From NCBI RefSeq assembly GCF_016890225.1, contig NZ_JAFELM010000028.1:1-64000 (forward strand): a stretch of 64,000 bases of DNA, in the 5' to 3' direction. A program made the position numbers and the translations under genes. The DNA comes from Bacillus suaedaesalsae. Lineage in GTDB: Bacteria; Bacillota; Bacilli; Bacillales; SA4. Positions 8,743 through 17,871 of the stretch are shown one piece after another (positions within the stretch are counted from its first letter, which is position 1; every line of letters begins with the position of its first letter). The notes under the pieces were generated by a model, which saw only the letters and a list, made by a program, of their open reading frames with translations, was not told the origin of the DNA and did no database searches.

Positions 8743-9372
8743 TTAAGGAACCAAATAGTTAATATTTTCAATAACTTTTATAGCCTTAGACTTTGACAAG
8801 TTTATGTACTCAACTATATCTTTGAAATTATAAACTTCGAGTTTGCAATCTATATTTTCTTCTATAATTTCGAAGTCTACATACATTTCTTCTATAAACT
8901 TTTGTAGATCTTCTTGGGTTATGTCGTCTATTAATCTTGGGAGAGCATCAATTTTCAACCAATCCTTTAGGTAGATCATATTATAATGGCAAAGTAATTT
9001 GGTATTCATCTTTCTAAAATCGGAATACCATCTTTGTAGAAAATTAGGATCTAAATTTTGCTTCTGTTTCACCTCATATGGGTAGTAGATATATTCCATC
9101 CACATGCTGTCCGAAATTAAATGAGTTAAGTATCCTAATGAATAATCATCTATTTTTTCTGATATGTATGTATCAATGTATCTTTGGTAGTTTACTTGTC
9201 TAGTTCCTTCAACTACATTTCCTTCAAAATAGTGAGTACTCACTTTTCTTTCAAATGAGAAAGCAGCATCAGGAGCTATTGAACCAATTAAAAATTCCCC
9301 TTTGTTTCTTAGAAAAGTAAGTTCAGAAGCCACTAACTCGCCAATTATTAAATGCATCAATCTAGAACCCAT
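8743..9372 (-). CDS. Zinc-dependent phospholipase-C-like hydrolase
   Basis: 209 residues. MGSRLMHLIIGELVA followed by GEFLIGSIAPDAAFSF and LGYLTHLISDSMW fits the Zn-dependent PLC-like hydrolase superfamily common in Bacillus. His7, Asp35 and the His of LTHLISD would be metal ligands. There is no signal peptide, so the protein is probably cytoplasmic, unlike secreted phospholipase C. The start follows GGAGGGGTTGT. Substrate unknown. Confidence 0.75.
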   Translation of the reverse strand: MGSRLMHLIIGELVASELTFLRNKGEFLIGSIAPDAAFSFERKVSTHYFEGNVVEGTRQVNYQRYIDTYISEKIDDYSLGYLTHLISDSMWMEYIYYPYEVKQKQNLDPNFLQRWYSDFRKMNTKLLCHYNMIYLKDWLKIDALPRLIDDITQEDLQKFIEEMYVDFEIIEENIDCKLEVYNFKDIVEYINLSKSKAIKVIENINYLVP

Positions 9373-9414
9373 ACAACCCCTCCTTAATAAATAGCACTTT
9401 ATTTTATTTTCAAC

Positions 9415-9455
9415 AAAAAAGCTCCATTTCCTTTATTCTGGAAATAGAGCAAAAA
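9415..9455. terminator. Hairpin terminator, usable on both strands
   Basis: GCTCCATTTCC pairs with GGAAATAGAGC, flanked by A-rich sequence on the left (T-run on the minus strand) and AAAAAC on the right. It lies downstream of the decayed GNAT fragment. Confidence 0.7.
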
Positions 9456-9544
9456 CAAACCTTCCCTATACTTCAAAAAGAACGTTCGAAAATCCTTATT
9501 GATCATCACTTCATTTATTTAAGTGGAATCCTCTTTCACAAAGT

Positions 9545-9680
9545 TTACTTTATTATTGAATAAATACAAGTGTCAGTTAGCTTGCTACCATCTGCGGATA
9601 AATCATCATTTCTTAAGGTTCCTTCTAGTTCAAAACCTAGTTTTTCTGGGATCGAACGACTTTTATATTGACCCAACTTT
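9545..9680 (-). pseudogene. C-terminal remnant of a RimJ/RimL-type GNAT acetyltransferase
   Basis: The minus strand reads SRSIPEKLGFELEGTLRNDD, then LSADGSKLTDTCIYSIIK and a stop. This is the classic C-terminus of ribosomal-protein-type N-acetyltransferases. Upstream the frame is lost and no acetyl-CoA loop is found. The fragment is too short to function. Confidence 0.75.
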
Positions 9681-9804
9681 TACTATCTTTTGTGGAATTT
9701 AATATAAAGCGACATAGTACATCAAATATTTCATGTCTAATTGTTCAACCGATATTAAATGTGCATTCTCTCGAGAATTAACCTCCAGAATATTTACCAT
9801 ACTT

Positions 9805-11281
9805 TTATAAATCCTGTTCTTTGTTAATTGCCCGTGCAGCATAATAACCACTAAGTGATGCTGACAATGTACCTGGGGCAGGAAAAACTTGTTCTCCAAC
9901 AATATAAAATCCAGGTAGACGAGAACGTACGCCTTTTGGCTTTAAGATGGCATTCTTTACGGTTAACGGAAAACCACCTACCCCCATCTTACCGATAAAC
10001 CTTTCATACGTTCGTGGTGAGCCCGATTCGGAATATAGAAGGTGTTTCTTAACGGGAATGATTCGGTCAACTTCATGTATAATGAAGTTCGTCAGTTGTT
10101 CTTTTTTCACCTTGTAATCTTCTTTCGAATGAGATTTCCATACGTCAGCATGCGTATGAACCGATATCGTCATGGTTACTTCTTGCTCAACTTTATTACC
10201 GTGTGTATCTTTTGTAGGATGAAATGTAACGTAAATAGGACTGTGAATTGAATACTCCTCTTTCATGTGCTTCGGAACAATTTGATAAGCAAACGGAAGT
10301 TTTCGATTCTTTAAACTTTCATGTTTGATAGTTTCTGACAAAATAGAATCCACTCGAAATGCTCCCCATGTAAACTCTCCTGTCTCTGCATAGCTGGTAC
10401 CACTCCAAATGAAACTCCGGAGTTGTTAATTATATAGTTAAAGGACGCTGTACATTTCTTACTTTCAACACGCCATTTTTTCTGTTGCTCATCAAAATGT
10501 ATGTTTTGTACAGGTGACGCTAACACAACCTTTCCACCCAATTCCTCAATTTTTTCAGCCAAAGCTTTACACAGTTGTCCTAATCCACATTCTAGTGAAA
10601 AGCTGCCCTTTCGATAAATAGATAAAGCAACGCTTGATGGCAGCATGGCCGCTTTTTTCACGTCAATCTGTACAGCATCAAGCAGCTGCGCATTTAATAA
10701 CTCTCTTAAAGGTTCATATGAATTCAACTTAAATTTCCTCATGAAGTCTTCAACTGTCCATGTAGCGTATCGTGCTAAACGAAAAATAGAAGCAGGGTTA
10801 TGAATCGCATATCGTGGAAGTTTGCCAAAATCATATACTCTCCGAATTGGCAATGATACCCCACTTTCCGTGACCGCTAATACATCCTGACTAAGTTTAT
10901 GTAATTCGTCCCAAAAAGCGATAACCTCACTCTTTTTTTCAGGAAATGCCTGCTGTAGCTCTCTTTCCCACTGGTGTCCATCCTTATAGATGGAAACTTT
11001 CCTATCTGATAATATAACATCCATTGGATGTACTAGTTCATCAACAGGAAGGGTAATTTGTAACTCATTCAGCATCCTTCGAAGTAATCCTTGCTCTTCT
11101 AATCCGAACGCTATAGTTGCTCCGGTAGGAACCTTCTTCCTTTTCGAACATACCAGCCTGCAGATCCACCAACAGTTGTCGCCTTTTCTACTACCGTTAC
11201 ATCGAAACCCGCTTTTCCTAAATATGCTCCTGCTGTTAATCCGCCAATCCCTGCACCTATGATGCAAACCAAATTAGACAT
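9805..11281 (-). pseudogene. Phytoene-desaturase-like FAD oxidoreductase, two frameshifts
   Basis: Three reading frames join into one CrtI/CrtN-like protein of about 490 residues. It starts at 11281 after GAGGGGAATTACAG with GAGIGGLTAGAYL and VVEKATTVGGSAGW (Rossmann FAD site). It shifts near 11130, where one C seems missing, to PTGATIAFGLEEQGLL, and shifts again near 10400 into TWGAFRVDSILSE. It ends with LPGFYIVGEQVFPAPG and LSASLSGYYAARAI, the C-terminal FAD motif. Homologues desaturate or oxidise carotenoid-like polyenes. No crtM or other carotenoid gene is adjacent. Every domain is present, so the loss is recent or a sequencing artefact. Confidence 0.85.
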
Positions 11282-11428
11282 CTGTAATTCCCCTCTTCTT
11301 CACTCGTATCGTCAAGCAACCCGGCAACCTATTAAATTCATCCTCAGTGTAACCTTTATTAAATTGGAATAGTATTTATAATGTGTTGTCTCCTATATTA
11401 ATTCCGTTGAAACGAACACTAGCTATAC

Positions 11429-11463
11429 AAAAAAATAAGCATGACCCTTTTCGGACACATGCT
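11429..11463 (-). terminator. Terminator of the 11499-11888 gene
   Basis: On the minus strand AGCATGTGTCC pairs with GGGTCATGCT, followed by TATTTTTTTG. Confidence 0.75.
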
Positions 11464-11498
11464 CACTTACACTAGAATGATAAAATTAAGAAATAATC

Positions 11499-11888
11499 CT
11501 ATGATAAAGCAATAAATAGACATAATATGAAAGTAAAACCAGCTAATGGTGTCATAATATATCTTTCTTTCTTACTTCGAGATAGTAGATTTGCTATAGT
11601 ATTTAAACCGAGGAAAATTGTAATAACCCATACTAATATATTTGTAGATAAAAAGTCTAAACCATTAATGATATTCGTATGTTGTAGAAATACAAAGCCT
11701 ATAAATATGAGAATCAAAGCATTAACAACACTCACTATACGGAACTTATTAGGTAAAACCTTATAATATCCACCCATTGCAAATTCACCATAGGGAAATC
11801 CAAGTGAAAGTAACACCTGAAACACTGCTATTGACACGCAAAAAACCGCAATAATGATTGAAGATATGTTGATTAAATCCAATTCCAT
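11499..11888 (-). CDS. Four-helix membrane protein of unknown function
   Basis: 129 residues with four transmembrane segments. Conserved-looking block LGFPYGEFAMGGYYKVLPNKFRIVS lies in the first outside loop and is common to a family of small Bacillus membrane proteins. The start follows TAGGAGGTTAATGA. No function can be assigned. It begins a run of small membrane proteins (11499-13078). Confidence 0.7.
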   Translation of the reverse strand: MELDLINISSIIIAVFCVSIAVFQVLLSLGFPYGEFAMGGYYKVLPNKFRIVSVVNALILIFIGFVFLQHTNIINGLDFLSTNILVWVITIFLGLNTIANLLSRSKKERYIMTPLAGFTFILCLFIALS

Positions 11889-11957
11889 TCATTAACCTCC
11901 TACTATTAATTACTTCTTTTGTTTTCCTTACCAGATAATTCTTTTAACAATAATCAT

Positions 11958-12164
11958 TTAGATTCTCATAAATTTGAAAACAAGACTGGATAGTATAAAC
12001 GATACTACTATTATTAATGGTGTAACAACAAAGGCAGCCAACAAATTTGTTTTGTAGTTGAGTGGAACAAATGCATCCCATATCTCAGCTACTACTTTCC
12101 ACAAAACACATAATATTAAAAAGGTTATGCCTAAATAAATAGCTTTTTCAATGATAATTTTCAT
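11958..12164 (-). CDS. Small two-helix membrane protein
   Basis: 68 residues with helices at about 8-27 and 43-64 separated by WDAFVPLNYKTN. The ATG at 12164 is chosen; AAAGGG lies about 20 bases upstream and a weaker GAAG is closer. Not a recognised family, though the pattern of two helices around a short polar loop is common in Bacillus. Confidence 0.55.
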   Translation of the reverse strand: MKIIIEKAIYLGITFLILCVLWKVVAEIWDAFVPLNYKTNLLAAFVVTPLIIVVSFILSSLVFKFMRI

Positions 12165-12275
12165 CAATTCTTCATTTCCCTTTTATTTACTTTACTAGTT
12201 AATTCTATATTTAGTTCTATTTTCCTCTTCAATATGAGAAGGAGATCCATGCTCCCTTTACTTGAATAGCGTTCT

Positions 12276-12494
12276 TTATCTCTTGACGAATGACCATATA
12301 AATAAAAACCATAGAATAATAGCAATAGCCAGAACAAATAATTTCAAAACAGCAAGTTCGCCTAAAATCATTAAAACCACAATTACACTAAATAAAATTG
12401 CTAGTAGTAAGGAGGTTTTTACTTTCTTTTTTTTCGCTAAGAAAAACTGCCAAATACAAACTACAATTCCAATAACAATCAATAAATTATACAT
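12276..12494 (-). CDS. Small membrane protein in operon with 12511-12642
   Basis: 72 residues from the ATG at 12494, which follows AAAGGGAG. Two or three hydrophobic segments are joined by the basic loop LAKKKKVKTS. Its ribosome site overlaps the end of the upstream small gene, so the two are probably co-transcribed. Function unknown. Confidence 0.6.
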   Translation of the reverse strand: MYNLLIVIGIVVCIWQFFLAKKKKVKTSLLLAILFSVIVVLMILGELAVLKLFVLAIAIILWFLFIWSFVKR

Positions 12495-12510
12495 AGCTTT
12501 TAAACTCCCT

Positions 12511-12642
12511 TTAACCTTTTCGAAGAAACCTAGATACAAGTACAATTGAATACATAAGTAATAATTCCAGAACAACTGCTATTAATATCTTAGTCTCTAA
12601 CACTTTGATTACATGTATTTTCCTACTAAAATACTTCTTCAC
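12511..12642 (-). CDS. 43-residue basic single-pass membrane peptide
   Basis: GTG start at 12642 preceded by GAGGAT at eight bases. The product has a basic N-terminus (MKKYFSRKIHVIKVLETK) and one hydrophobic helix ending RFLRKG. It lies 16 bases upstream of the next membrane-protein gene. The good start site and the operon position support a real small gene; no homologue is known to me. Confidence 0.5.
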   Translation of the reverse strand: MKKYFSRKIHVIKVLETKILIAVVLELLLMYSIVLVSRFLRKG

Positions 12643-12745
12643 AATAAAAATCCTCAGTCCTACGATCGCAACAAATCAGCATATAATTCAACTTAATCCT
12701 TTACGATTCAACGCCCCTAATAGCTAACCTCACTTTAGTCCAACA

Positions 12746-13078
12746 TTACGTAGATACCTTCTTATAAAAATACCTTATTACAAGTAAATAGATTGGAAAT
12801 AGGATAAGTACAAATGAGATATTGAATAACCAGGGGATGGTACCCATATATGCTTCTCTTGAAACTTGATCAAACCAACGTATGATTGCAAATAAGCTTA
12901 TTATGCTTAATACACATAAGACATTGAATCCAATAGTAAATTTCTTAGTTATCTTAGCCAACAAAAATCCTAATACTCCGCAGCATAGTGCTGCAGCTAC
13001 TAAAAATAAAGTATACCAATTTAAGATTTCTTGAATCTCCATTTGATTTGCAAACTCTCCAATTTCTTCAAACTCCAC
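12746..13078 (-). CDS. Hypothetical three-helix membrane protein
   Basis: 110 residues: an acidic N-terminus (MEFEEIGEFANQMEIQEIL), then three hydrophobic segments (about 20-40, 48-66, 82-105). GTG start after AGAAGGAAA. Not recognised. It opens the small-membrane-protein cluster on the minus strand; about 100 bases separate it from the next gene. Confidence 0.6.
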   Translation of the reverse strand: MEFEEIGEFANQMEIQEILNWYTLFLVAAALCCGVLGFLLAKITKKFTIGFNVLCVLSIISLFAIIRWFDQVSREAYMGTIPWLFNISFVLILFPIYLLVIRYFYKKVST

Positions 13079-13366
13079 TTTCCTTCTCTCCCTATCAACG
13101 ACAATGTAATTACTATTATTCTACAGAAAAGAACACTATCCTTTAGGATAAGTAGTTCAGTTTTGGAGTACAAAATAAGAAATATCAACACTTTTACCAT
13201 ACGAATTCCTAACATTATTCGTATGCTATTATTTTTTATTGATTTAAAGGCACTTCCTTCAATAATTCATTGTTTTTCATAGTTAAATTAGCATACCTTT
13301 TTACCAGAATGAAATATATTTTGTAGTCTTGTTATTTTAGGCGCAATTTAACTTACAAAATCATAT

Positions 13367-13405
13367 AAAAAAGCCAAAATGAATTATTTATTCATTACGG
13401 CTTTT
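13367..13405. terminator. Strong hairpin in the 13079-13569 gap
   Basis: AAAAGCC..AATGAA pairs with TTCATT..GGCTTTT; both flanks suit termination in either direction. The remainder of this 490-base gap is AT-rich and I see no gene in it. Confidence 0.6.
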
Positions 13406-13569
13406 CAACTAAATGTTTACTTTCTTAGTTGAGTCGTACTGTCTCATATAAGAGACCCGAAAGTAACATCCTAAAATGGGGTTTTAAGCTGATATGATTG
13501 TCCAATCAAAACAAAAACTTTTTAGTATACTATCTTGAACGTAAATTTATATGACAGGATGGTGATAAA

Positions 13570-14031
13570 ATGGGTATAATGATGAATTGTTGTCCTAAAT
13601 ACTTTTTTAATCAAGAAAGATTACCTATCGATATACCACCAGGTTCCCCTGGTGTAGAAATTATACAAGTAAGCGTTACTACAGTTTTACCTAATGAACG
13701 AGTAAGACTAGATTCTATGGCTTATACTTCAATTAGTACGGTTGGTGAGGGTGAAAGATATGGTTATCAGCTAGTATATGATTTATTTAGAGATACAACT
13801 GTAATATCGGAAATCTCTTTAACTCACACCAATCAGGTGAAACAAGAATTGACTACCGCTCCTTTTATTGAAGATACTCCCAATATAACCTGGACGGATG
13901 TACCTGGTTTACCGGGCACATATATTTACCGCATTATAGTTCAACGGCTTGGAACTGAAGAAAATATTGCCGACGTAACTGTATTTGATAGGTCAATTGA
14001 TGCAATCGTGTTCCCGCCAGTAAATCCTTAG
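13570..14031 (+). CDS. Beta-rich protein of unknown function, possibly spore-associated
   Basis: 153 residues without a signal peptide or membrane helix. After a Cys-containing start (MMNCCPKYFF) comes a Pro-rich IDIPPGSPG, then alternating beta-type sequence (VSVTTVLPNERVRLDS, TWTDVPGLPGTYIYRIIVQR). The pattern resembles small jelly-roll proteins of Bacillus exosporium or coat layers, but no specific family is recognised, so that role is only a guess. The start follows AGGATGGTGATAAA. It is monocistronic with its own terminator. Confidence 0.6.
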   Translation: MGIMMNCCPKYFFNQERLPIDIPPGSPGVEIIQVSVTTVLPNERVRLDSMAYTSISTVGEGERYGYQLVYDLFRDTTVISEISLTHTNQVKQELTTAPFIEDTPNITWTDVPGLPGTYIYRIIVQRLGTEENIADVTVFDRSIDAIVFPPVNP

Positions 14032-14040
14032 AGATGATAA

Positions 14041-14077
14041 AAAGTTGTGCTTATTGGATTAGGGCACAACTTTTTTT
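14041..14077 (+). terminator. Terminator of the 13570-14031 gene
   Basis: AAGTTGTGC pairs perfectly with GCACAACTT around a 13-base loop, followed by TTTTTT. Confidence 0.85.
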
Positions 14078-14605
14078 CCAATCTCACATACGAACGCCGT
14101 ATAGTTAACGATAGTGCGTAGTTTAGGTCTATTGTTCGTTATCCTTCTAATTTGATTATAAGGTATTTTTAAAATAATGTGTTATTTCTCTTGTTAATTT
14201 ACTAACGGTTTGGGATACGAACTACAACGTAAAAAGCAGTTCAATTTTTGATGCGAATTTGAATTTTGAACCTCAAAACTGAACTACTATCCTTTAGGAA
14301 TAGTGCTTTTTAAAAAATTTTCTTCTTGTAAACTCCCCTGATAGCAATTCATGAAGGGAAAAGGTTAAGGCTTCACCACAGAAAATGAAAATGGCCTTAA
14401 GCTGTCTAAAGGCAATCCTGTCAACTAACAGATTTATAGTTTTTTGTATTGTGGATCACTTCATTTTTTTACTAATTCGTATATTTTTGCTTTGTTCAAC
14501 GTTCGTGTGGAGAGTATATTCATTTTCATGGTAGTAGAGGAACATCAGATAAGTCCTTGTCCAGTATTCTTTTATAATCATTGGCTAGCATGATTAAGAA
14601 AAGCA
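14078..14605. other. Gene-poor interval of about 530 bases
   Basis: No intact frame longer than about 40 codons looks coding. It contains an ACTATCCTTTAGGAATAGT palindrome near 14281-14305. It also has a stretch near 14488-14545 that repeats sequence from 2274-2325 (TTTGCT.TGTTCAA..TTCG..GGAGAGTAT). This suggests old duplicated or decayed DNA. Confidence 0.5.
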
Positions 14606-14982
14606 TTACTGTATATCAATTTGCTCCGGAAACTCAAATACTTGACGCAGTTCAATCTGACCTTCCCCATGTCCTTGTGGGTCCGGCATCTGCATTGCCC
14701 ATTCGATGGCTTCTTCCCTCGACTTCACATCAATCAGAATGAAACCGGCAATCAATTCATTTGTGTCGTAAATGGACCATCCGTAACCACCGGCTTTTCT
14801 CCTTGTTTTGGATACGAAAGGCGAATTCCATTTGAACTTGGATGAAGTCCTTTAGCCATAACCCGCACGCCAGCCTTCCCTAATTCCTCATTGTACTTCG
14901 TCATGGCTTCTCTCAGCTCTGAGCTAGGAAGATTTCCGGCTTCCGAATTCTTCGAGGCTTTGACAATAATCATAAACAGCAT
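14606..14982 (-). pseudogene. YCII-related domain protein, one frameshift
   Basis: Starts at 14982 after AAGGAGGAAC with MLFMIIVKASKNSEAG and reads through to KPVVTDGPF, the YCII/DGPF motif. A one-base loss near 14766 then ends the frame. In the next frame it continues NELIAGFILIDVKSREEAIE, then GHGEGQIELRQVFEF. The intact protein would be about 125 residues, normal for DGPF-type proteins, which are often encoded beside ECF sigma factors. It is less AT-rich than its surroundings, which may mark transfer. Possible sequencing error. Confidence 0.8.
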
Positions 14983-15106
14983 AAAAGTTCCTCCTTAGTT
15001 ACAACGAATCGATATCACCGATCCAATCCCCTTTTTCCACTAACCTCATCCAATATGTAAAGAATACAATTATTACAAACTATCACTTTTATTACCATCA
15101 GTAAGG

Positions 15107-15406
15107 TTAACCAAGAGAAATATCTTTAAATTCTTTAAAGGATAATTCCTTTGTTAGTGTACTTTTCATTTTAGTTCCACACTTCTCACTACATAGAGCA
15201 AATATTCCATCGGTACCTTCATTTTTAGCATCAGAACCTTTTGCCGTGACAATCATTGGGACACTCGTATTCCTAGTACGAAGACCTACTTGTATAATCG
15301 TTCCTTCTGACTCAGTGTAGTCTATACCATCTGCAAACTTAACACTTAATCCAAAGACTGGTTTATCATCTTTAATCTTTTTCATACACCAAGCACATCT
15401 CAACAC
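15107..15406 (-). CDS. Small protein with a four-cysteine zinc site
   Basis: 99 residues. CAWCMKK at the N-terminus and CSEKCGTK near the C-terminus form two CX2-3C pairs, a likely zinc ribbon, around a beta-rich middle (FGLSVKFADGIDYTES, VPMIVTAKGSDAKNE). I start at the GTG at 15406 because AAGGTG is correctly spaced for it. Family unknown. Likely cytoplasmic. Confidence 0.6.
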   Translation of the reverse strand: MLRCAWCMKKIKDDKPVFGLSVKFADGIDYTESEGTIIQVGLRTRNTSVPMIVTAKGSDAKNEGTDGIFALCSEKCGTKMKSTLTKELSFKEFKDISLG

Positions 15407-15642
15407 ATAAATCACACCTTCATAGTTATTAAAATATTACTACCATTACCAAACTATCTTTCCCTTTAATCGAATGTAACATAACATAATAATCTATCGA
15501 AAGAATTGATCTCAGAATATGGTATTATTTCGGTATCATTTTGGATTCTATGGTTGAACCATATACCCTTTATATTTATATATTTGACATCGATTTATCT
15601 ATACCTTACACTTCAAGTAATTTTACTATAGTAAACGAAAGG

Positions 15643-16029
15643 ATGATAAAGTTGGATCCTATTAATCTAAAAGAGAAAGCCGTTTCCTTTTTACAACTCG
15701 TAGCATCTGGAAAAGTTCGAGAAGCATATGAACGATACATAAGTGGAGAATTTCGCCACCACAATCCCTATTTCAAGGGAGATTCCGAATCTCTCATGAT
15801 GGCGATGGAAGACAATGCACTTGCAAGTCCTAACAAAGTATTGGATGTTAAATTGGCTATTCAAGAGGGAAATACGGTTTCCGTCTACTCTCATGTGAAG
15901 CAAAATCCTGATGACCTTGGAGGAGCCGTTGTGCATATCTTTCAATTCCACCATGACAAAATTGTTGAAATGTGGGATGTTGGACAAGCGATACCAGAAG
16001 ATTCACCAAATGAAAATGGCATGTTTTAA
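15643..16029 (+). CDS. SnoaL/NTF2-fold protein
   Basis: About 128 residues from the ATG at 15643. GAAAGG directly precedes it, so the TTG three codons later is an equally good start. EFRHHNPYFKGDSESLMMAM and VVHIFQFHHDKIVEMWDVGQ are typical of SnoaL-like polyketide-cyclase/aldol-type NTF2 proteins. These bind small molecules in a cone-shaped pocket. The substrate is unknown. Ends in a terminator shared with the convergent sigma-like gene. Confidence 0.8.
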   Translation: MIKLDPINLKEKAVSFLQLVASGKVREAYERYISGEFRHHNPYFKGDSESLMMAMEDNALASPNKVLDVKLAIQEGNTVSVYSHVKQNPDDLGGAVVHIFQFHHDKIVEMWDVGQAIPEDSPNENGMF

Positions 16030-16033
16030 AAAG

Positions 16034-16072
16034 CAAACAACCTCTCTAGTCGAACTAAGAGAGGTTGTTTTA
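16034..16072. terminator. Bidirectional terminator between convergent genes
   Basis: AACAACCTCTCT pairs perfectly with AGAGAGGTTGTT around a ten-base loop; T-rich to the right and A-rich to the left. Confidence 0.85.
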
Positions 16073-16075
16073 TAT

Positions 16076-16579
16076 TTATTTCATTGATTCAATATTTTTC
16101 CGTATTTTCTGAAGGGCATACCGTCTCCATGATTTAACCGTTTCTTGCCCTACTTGCTCTATCGAAGCGATCTCCTTCTGCCCTCTCCCTTCAACAAAGT
16201 ACAAAATGACCCATTTTTTCTGAGTTTCTGTTAATCCCTCACAATATAAGAGAATCGTTTCTATTTCGAGCGGGAAGTCAGGATTAGGATCTTCTGTTAG
16301 TTCAACCATGGCATCTGTTAGTGTTGCTTGTCTGTCTTCATATTTCTTTGCTTTTAATAAAAGTGTCAGCATCTTCCCTCGTACCGTTCGATACGCAAAT
16401 GTTCGGAAGGTCACGCCTCTCGATGGATCAAATCTTTTGTATGCTTCCCATAAGCCGATAAGTCCTACCTGGTAAAATTCATCTTTGTTTTTGAAAATGT
16501 GTAACTGTTTGATGCAATAGTGGAGTAGCCACTCCTCTGTATCGAGTACTTCTTGAAAAGTTAATTCCTTTGTTTCCAA
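16076..16579 (-). CDS. Sigma-70 family RNA polymerase sigma factor
   Basis: 167 residues. Region 2 is FYQVGLIGLWEAYKRFDPSRG followed by FRTFAYRTVRGKM. Region 4 is LTETQKKWVILYFVEGRGQKEIA with a helix-turn-helix ending WRRYALQKIRK. Regions 1.1 and 3 are missing, so it resembles small alternative or phage-type sigma factors rather than SigA. TTG start after AAGGAA. No anti-sigma gene is adjacent. The target promoters cannot be deduced. Confidence 0.85.
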   Translation of the reverse strand: METKELTFQEVLDTEEWLLHYCIKQLHIFKNKDEFYQVGLIGLWEAYKRFDPSRGVTFRTFAYRTVRGKMLTLLLKAKKYEDRQATLTDAMVELTEDPNPDFPLEIETILLYCEGLTETQKKWVILYFVEGRGQKEIASIEQVGQETVKSWRRYALQKIRKNIESMK

Positions 16580-16790
16580 AACAAATTCCTTCCAAAAAGC
16601 GCGCCTTTTTCATGTATTCCGCGGTACTTTAATGGTAAGGAATTGTTTCGATTTTTTCATATCGTCTTTCTATGAGTATAGAAGTTTAGTAGTTGCTTAA
16701 ACTATCAGTTTTCCTTAAGTGAAACCGACAGTTTAAGGATACCCACAGACGGGGAATTATGAGATAAGGTGAAAATTGGATAAATAAAAT

Positions 16791-16820
16791 AGCCGCATCC
16801 CTTATTAGAGAAATGCGACT
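16791..16820 (-). terminator. Terminator of the AlkD-like gene
   Basis: On the minus strand AGTCGCAT pairs with ATGCGGCT (one G-U), followed by ATTTTATTT. Confidence 0.65.
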
Positions 16821-16835
16821 TTTCCTTCAACTATC

Positions 16836-17543
16836 TTAACATCTTACGTATTTGCGTTTGAATCCAATCCTTCCTCTATCCACTTCTTTTTGAATCGTAT
16901 CAGAAGCGAGCAGAATACTGCTTTTCTTATCAGCCTTCTTCATTTCAACTGGACCAACTGCTTTCGCAATTTCAACTGCCTTTTCATGTAGAGGCAAATA
17001 TGAAATTCCGACTGTATATATAAAATTGTTCATCGCCGATTTTGCTCGGTCTGGAGCATGATGAATCGTTTGTAATGCTAGATCTAGCATACGGCTAATC
17101 TTGTCTGTCTCAAATTCAGAGTCCTTGCGATTCCCAAGCAACCAGCAATAACAACTCCAACCTGCCGACATTTTTAACTCTTCACCACTAGCAATCCATT
17201 TATCTGCCACTTCCTGCGCAATATCAGTTTCCGCTAATGTTACCGCCACCACATAATCAGAAATCATATAAAAATATGCTCCGTCTATCCAACGGTCAAA
17301 ATCAGCTTCAGTCATTGCTTGTGGGTCTGCAATGACTCCTGCAAAATACATCGCATCATAATTCCCAGTAGCGTATAGTTGCTCTGCTAAGGCCTGATTT
17401 TTCTTGATTTTCTTTGCAATCGGCTTCATTGCCCCTGTTGCCACACCGAAAAGTGGTTCATGAGCTCCATTGCTCATGTACATTTTTTTGGAGCGTTCTT
17501 TGCCAAGTGCTTCGAGCTCCTGCATGACTGTTTCAAGATCCAT
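16836..17543 (-). CDS. DNA alkylation repair protein (AlkD/ALK HEAT-repeat fold)
   Basis: 235 residues, all helical. KMYMSNGAHEPLFGVATGAMKPIAKKIKKNQALAEQLYATGNYDAM matches the HEAT-like repeats of AlkD/AlkC-type glycosylase relatives. The late SYLPLHEKAVEIAKAVGPVEMKKADKKS also fits. In AlkD, Trp and Asp residues in a groove flip 3-methyladenine out of DNA. This protein belongs to a Bacillus branch whose catalytic activity is less established. The ATG start follows GAAAGGAAG. Monocistronic. Confidence 0.8.
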   Translation of the reverse strand: MDLETVMQELEALGKERSKKMYMSNGAHEPLFGVATGAMKPIAKKIKKNQALAEQLYATGNYDAMYFAGVIADPQAMTEADFDRWIDGAYFYMISDYVVAVTLAETDIAQEVADKWIASGEELKMSAGWSCYCWLLGNRKDSEFETDKISRMLDLALQTIHHAPDRAKSAMNNFIYTVGISYLPLHEKAVEIAKAVGPVEMKKADKKSSILLASDTIQKEVDRGRIGFKRKYVRC

Positions 17544-17627
17544 AGTACCATACTTCCTTTCTGGTAAAACATTATGCCTTCATTATATCATTAACTACTA
17601 GTTTGAGCTTATTATCGCCAAGTAGTG

Positions 17628-17861
17628 CTATTGTTCAGTCTTGTAATGATCGTCTTCTTTACTTCTGTATTCTAAAAGATCGCCTGGCTGACAATCCAAT
17701 GCCTTACAAATTGCCTCTAACGTTGATAATCGAATCGCTTTTGCCTTTCCATTTTTTAATATAGAAAGGTTCGCCATCGTGATTCCAACTCTCTCCGAAA
17801 GTTCAGTTACACTCATTTTCCGCTTCGCCAGCATTACATCAATATTAATTATTATCGCCAT
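17628..17861 (-). CDS. yozG: YozG-like Cro/CI helix-turn-helix regulator (copy 1)
   Basis: 77 residues, MAIIINIDVMLAKRKMSVTE followed by a Cro/CI HTH (LSERVGITMANLSILKNGKAKAIRLSTLEAICKALDCQPGDLLEY in total). Start ATG at 17861 after GAGGTGAATAAC. The stop of the upstream DUF2975 gene is ten bases away, so the two form an operon. The same pair occurs at 48983-49703, and its HTH is nearly identical residue by residue. YozG-DUF2975 pairs are standard in Bacillus; the regulated genes are unknown. Confidence 0.85.
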   Translation of the reverse strand: MAIIINIDVMLAKRKMSVTELSERVGITMANLSILKNGKAKAIRLSTLEAICKALDCQPGDLLEYRSKEDDHYKTEQ

Positions 17862-17871
17862 GTTATTCACC

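Noticed and set aside
14621-14845. 74-codon plus-strand frame
   Set aside because: Antisense of the broken YCII gene.
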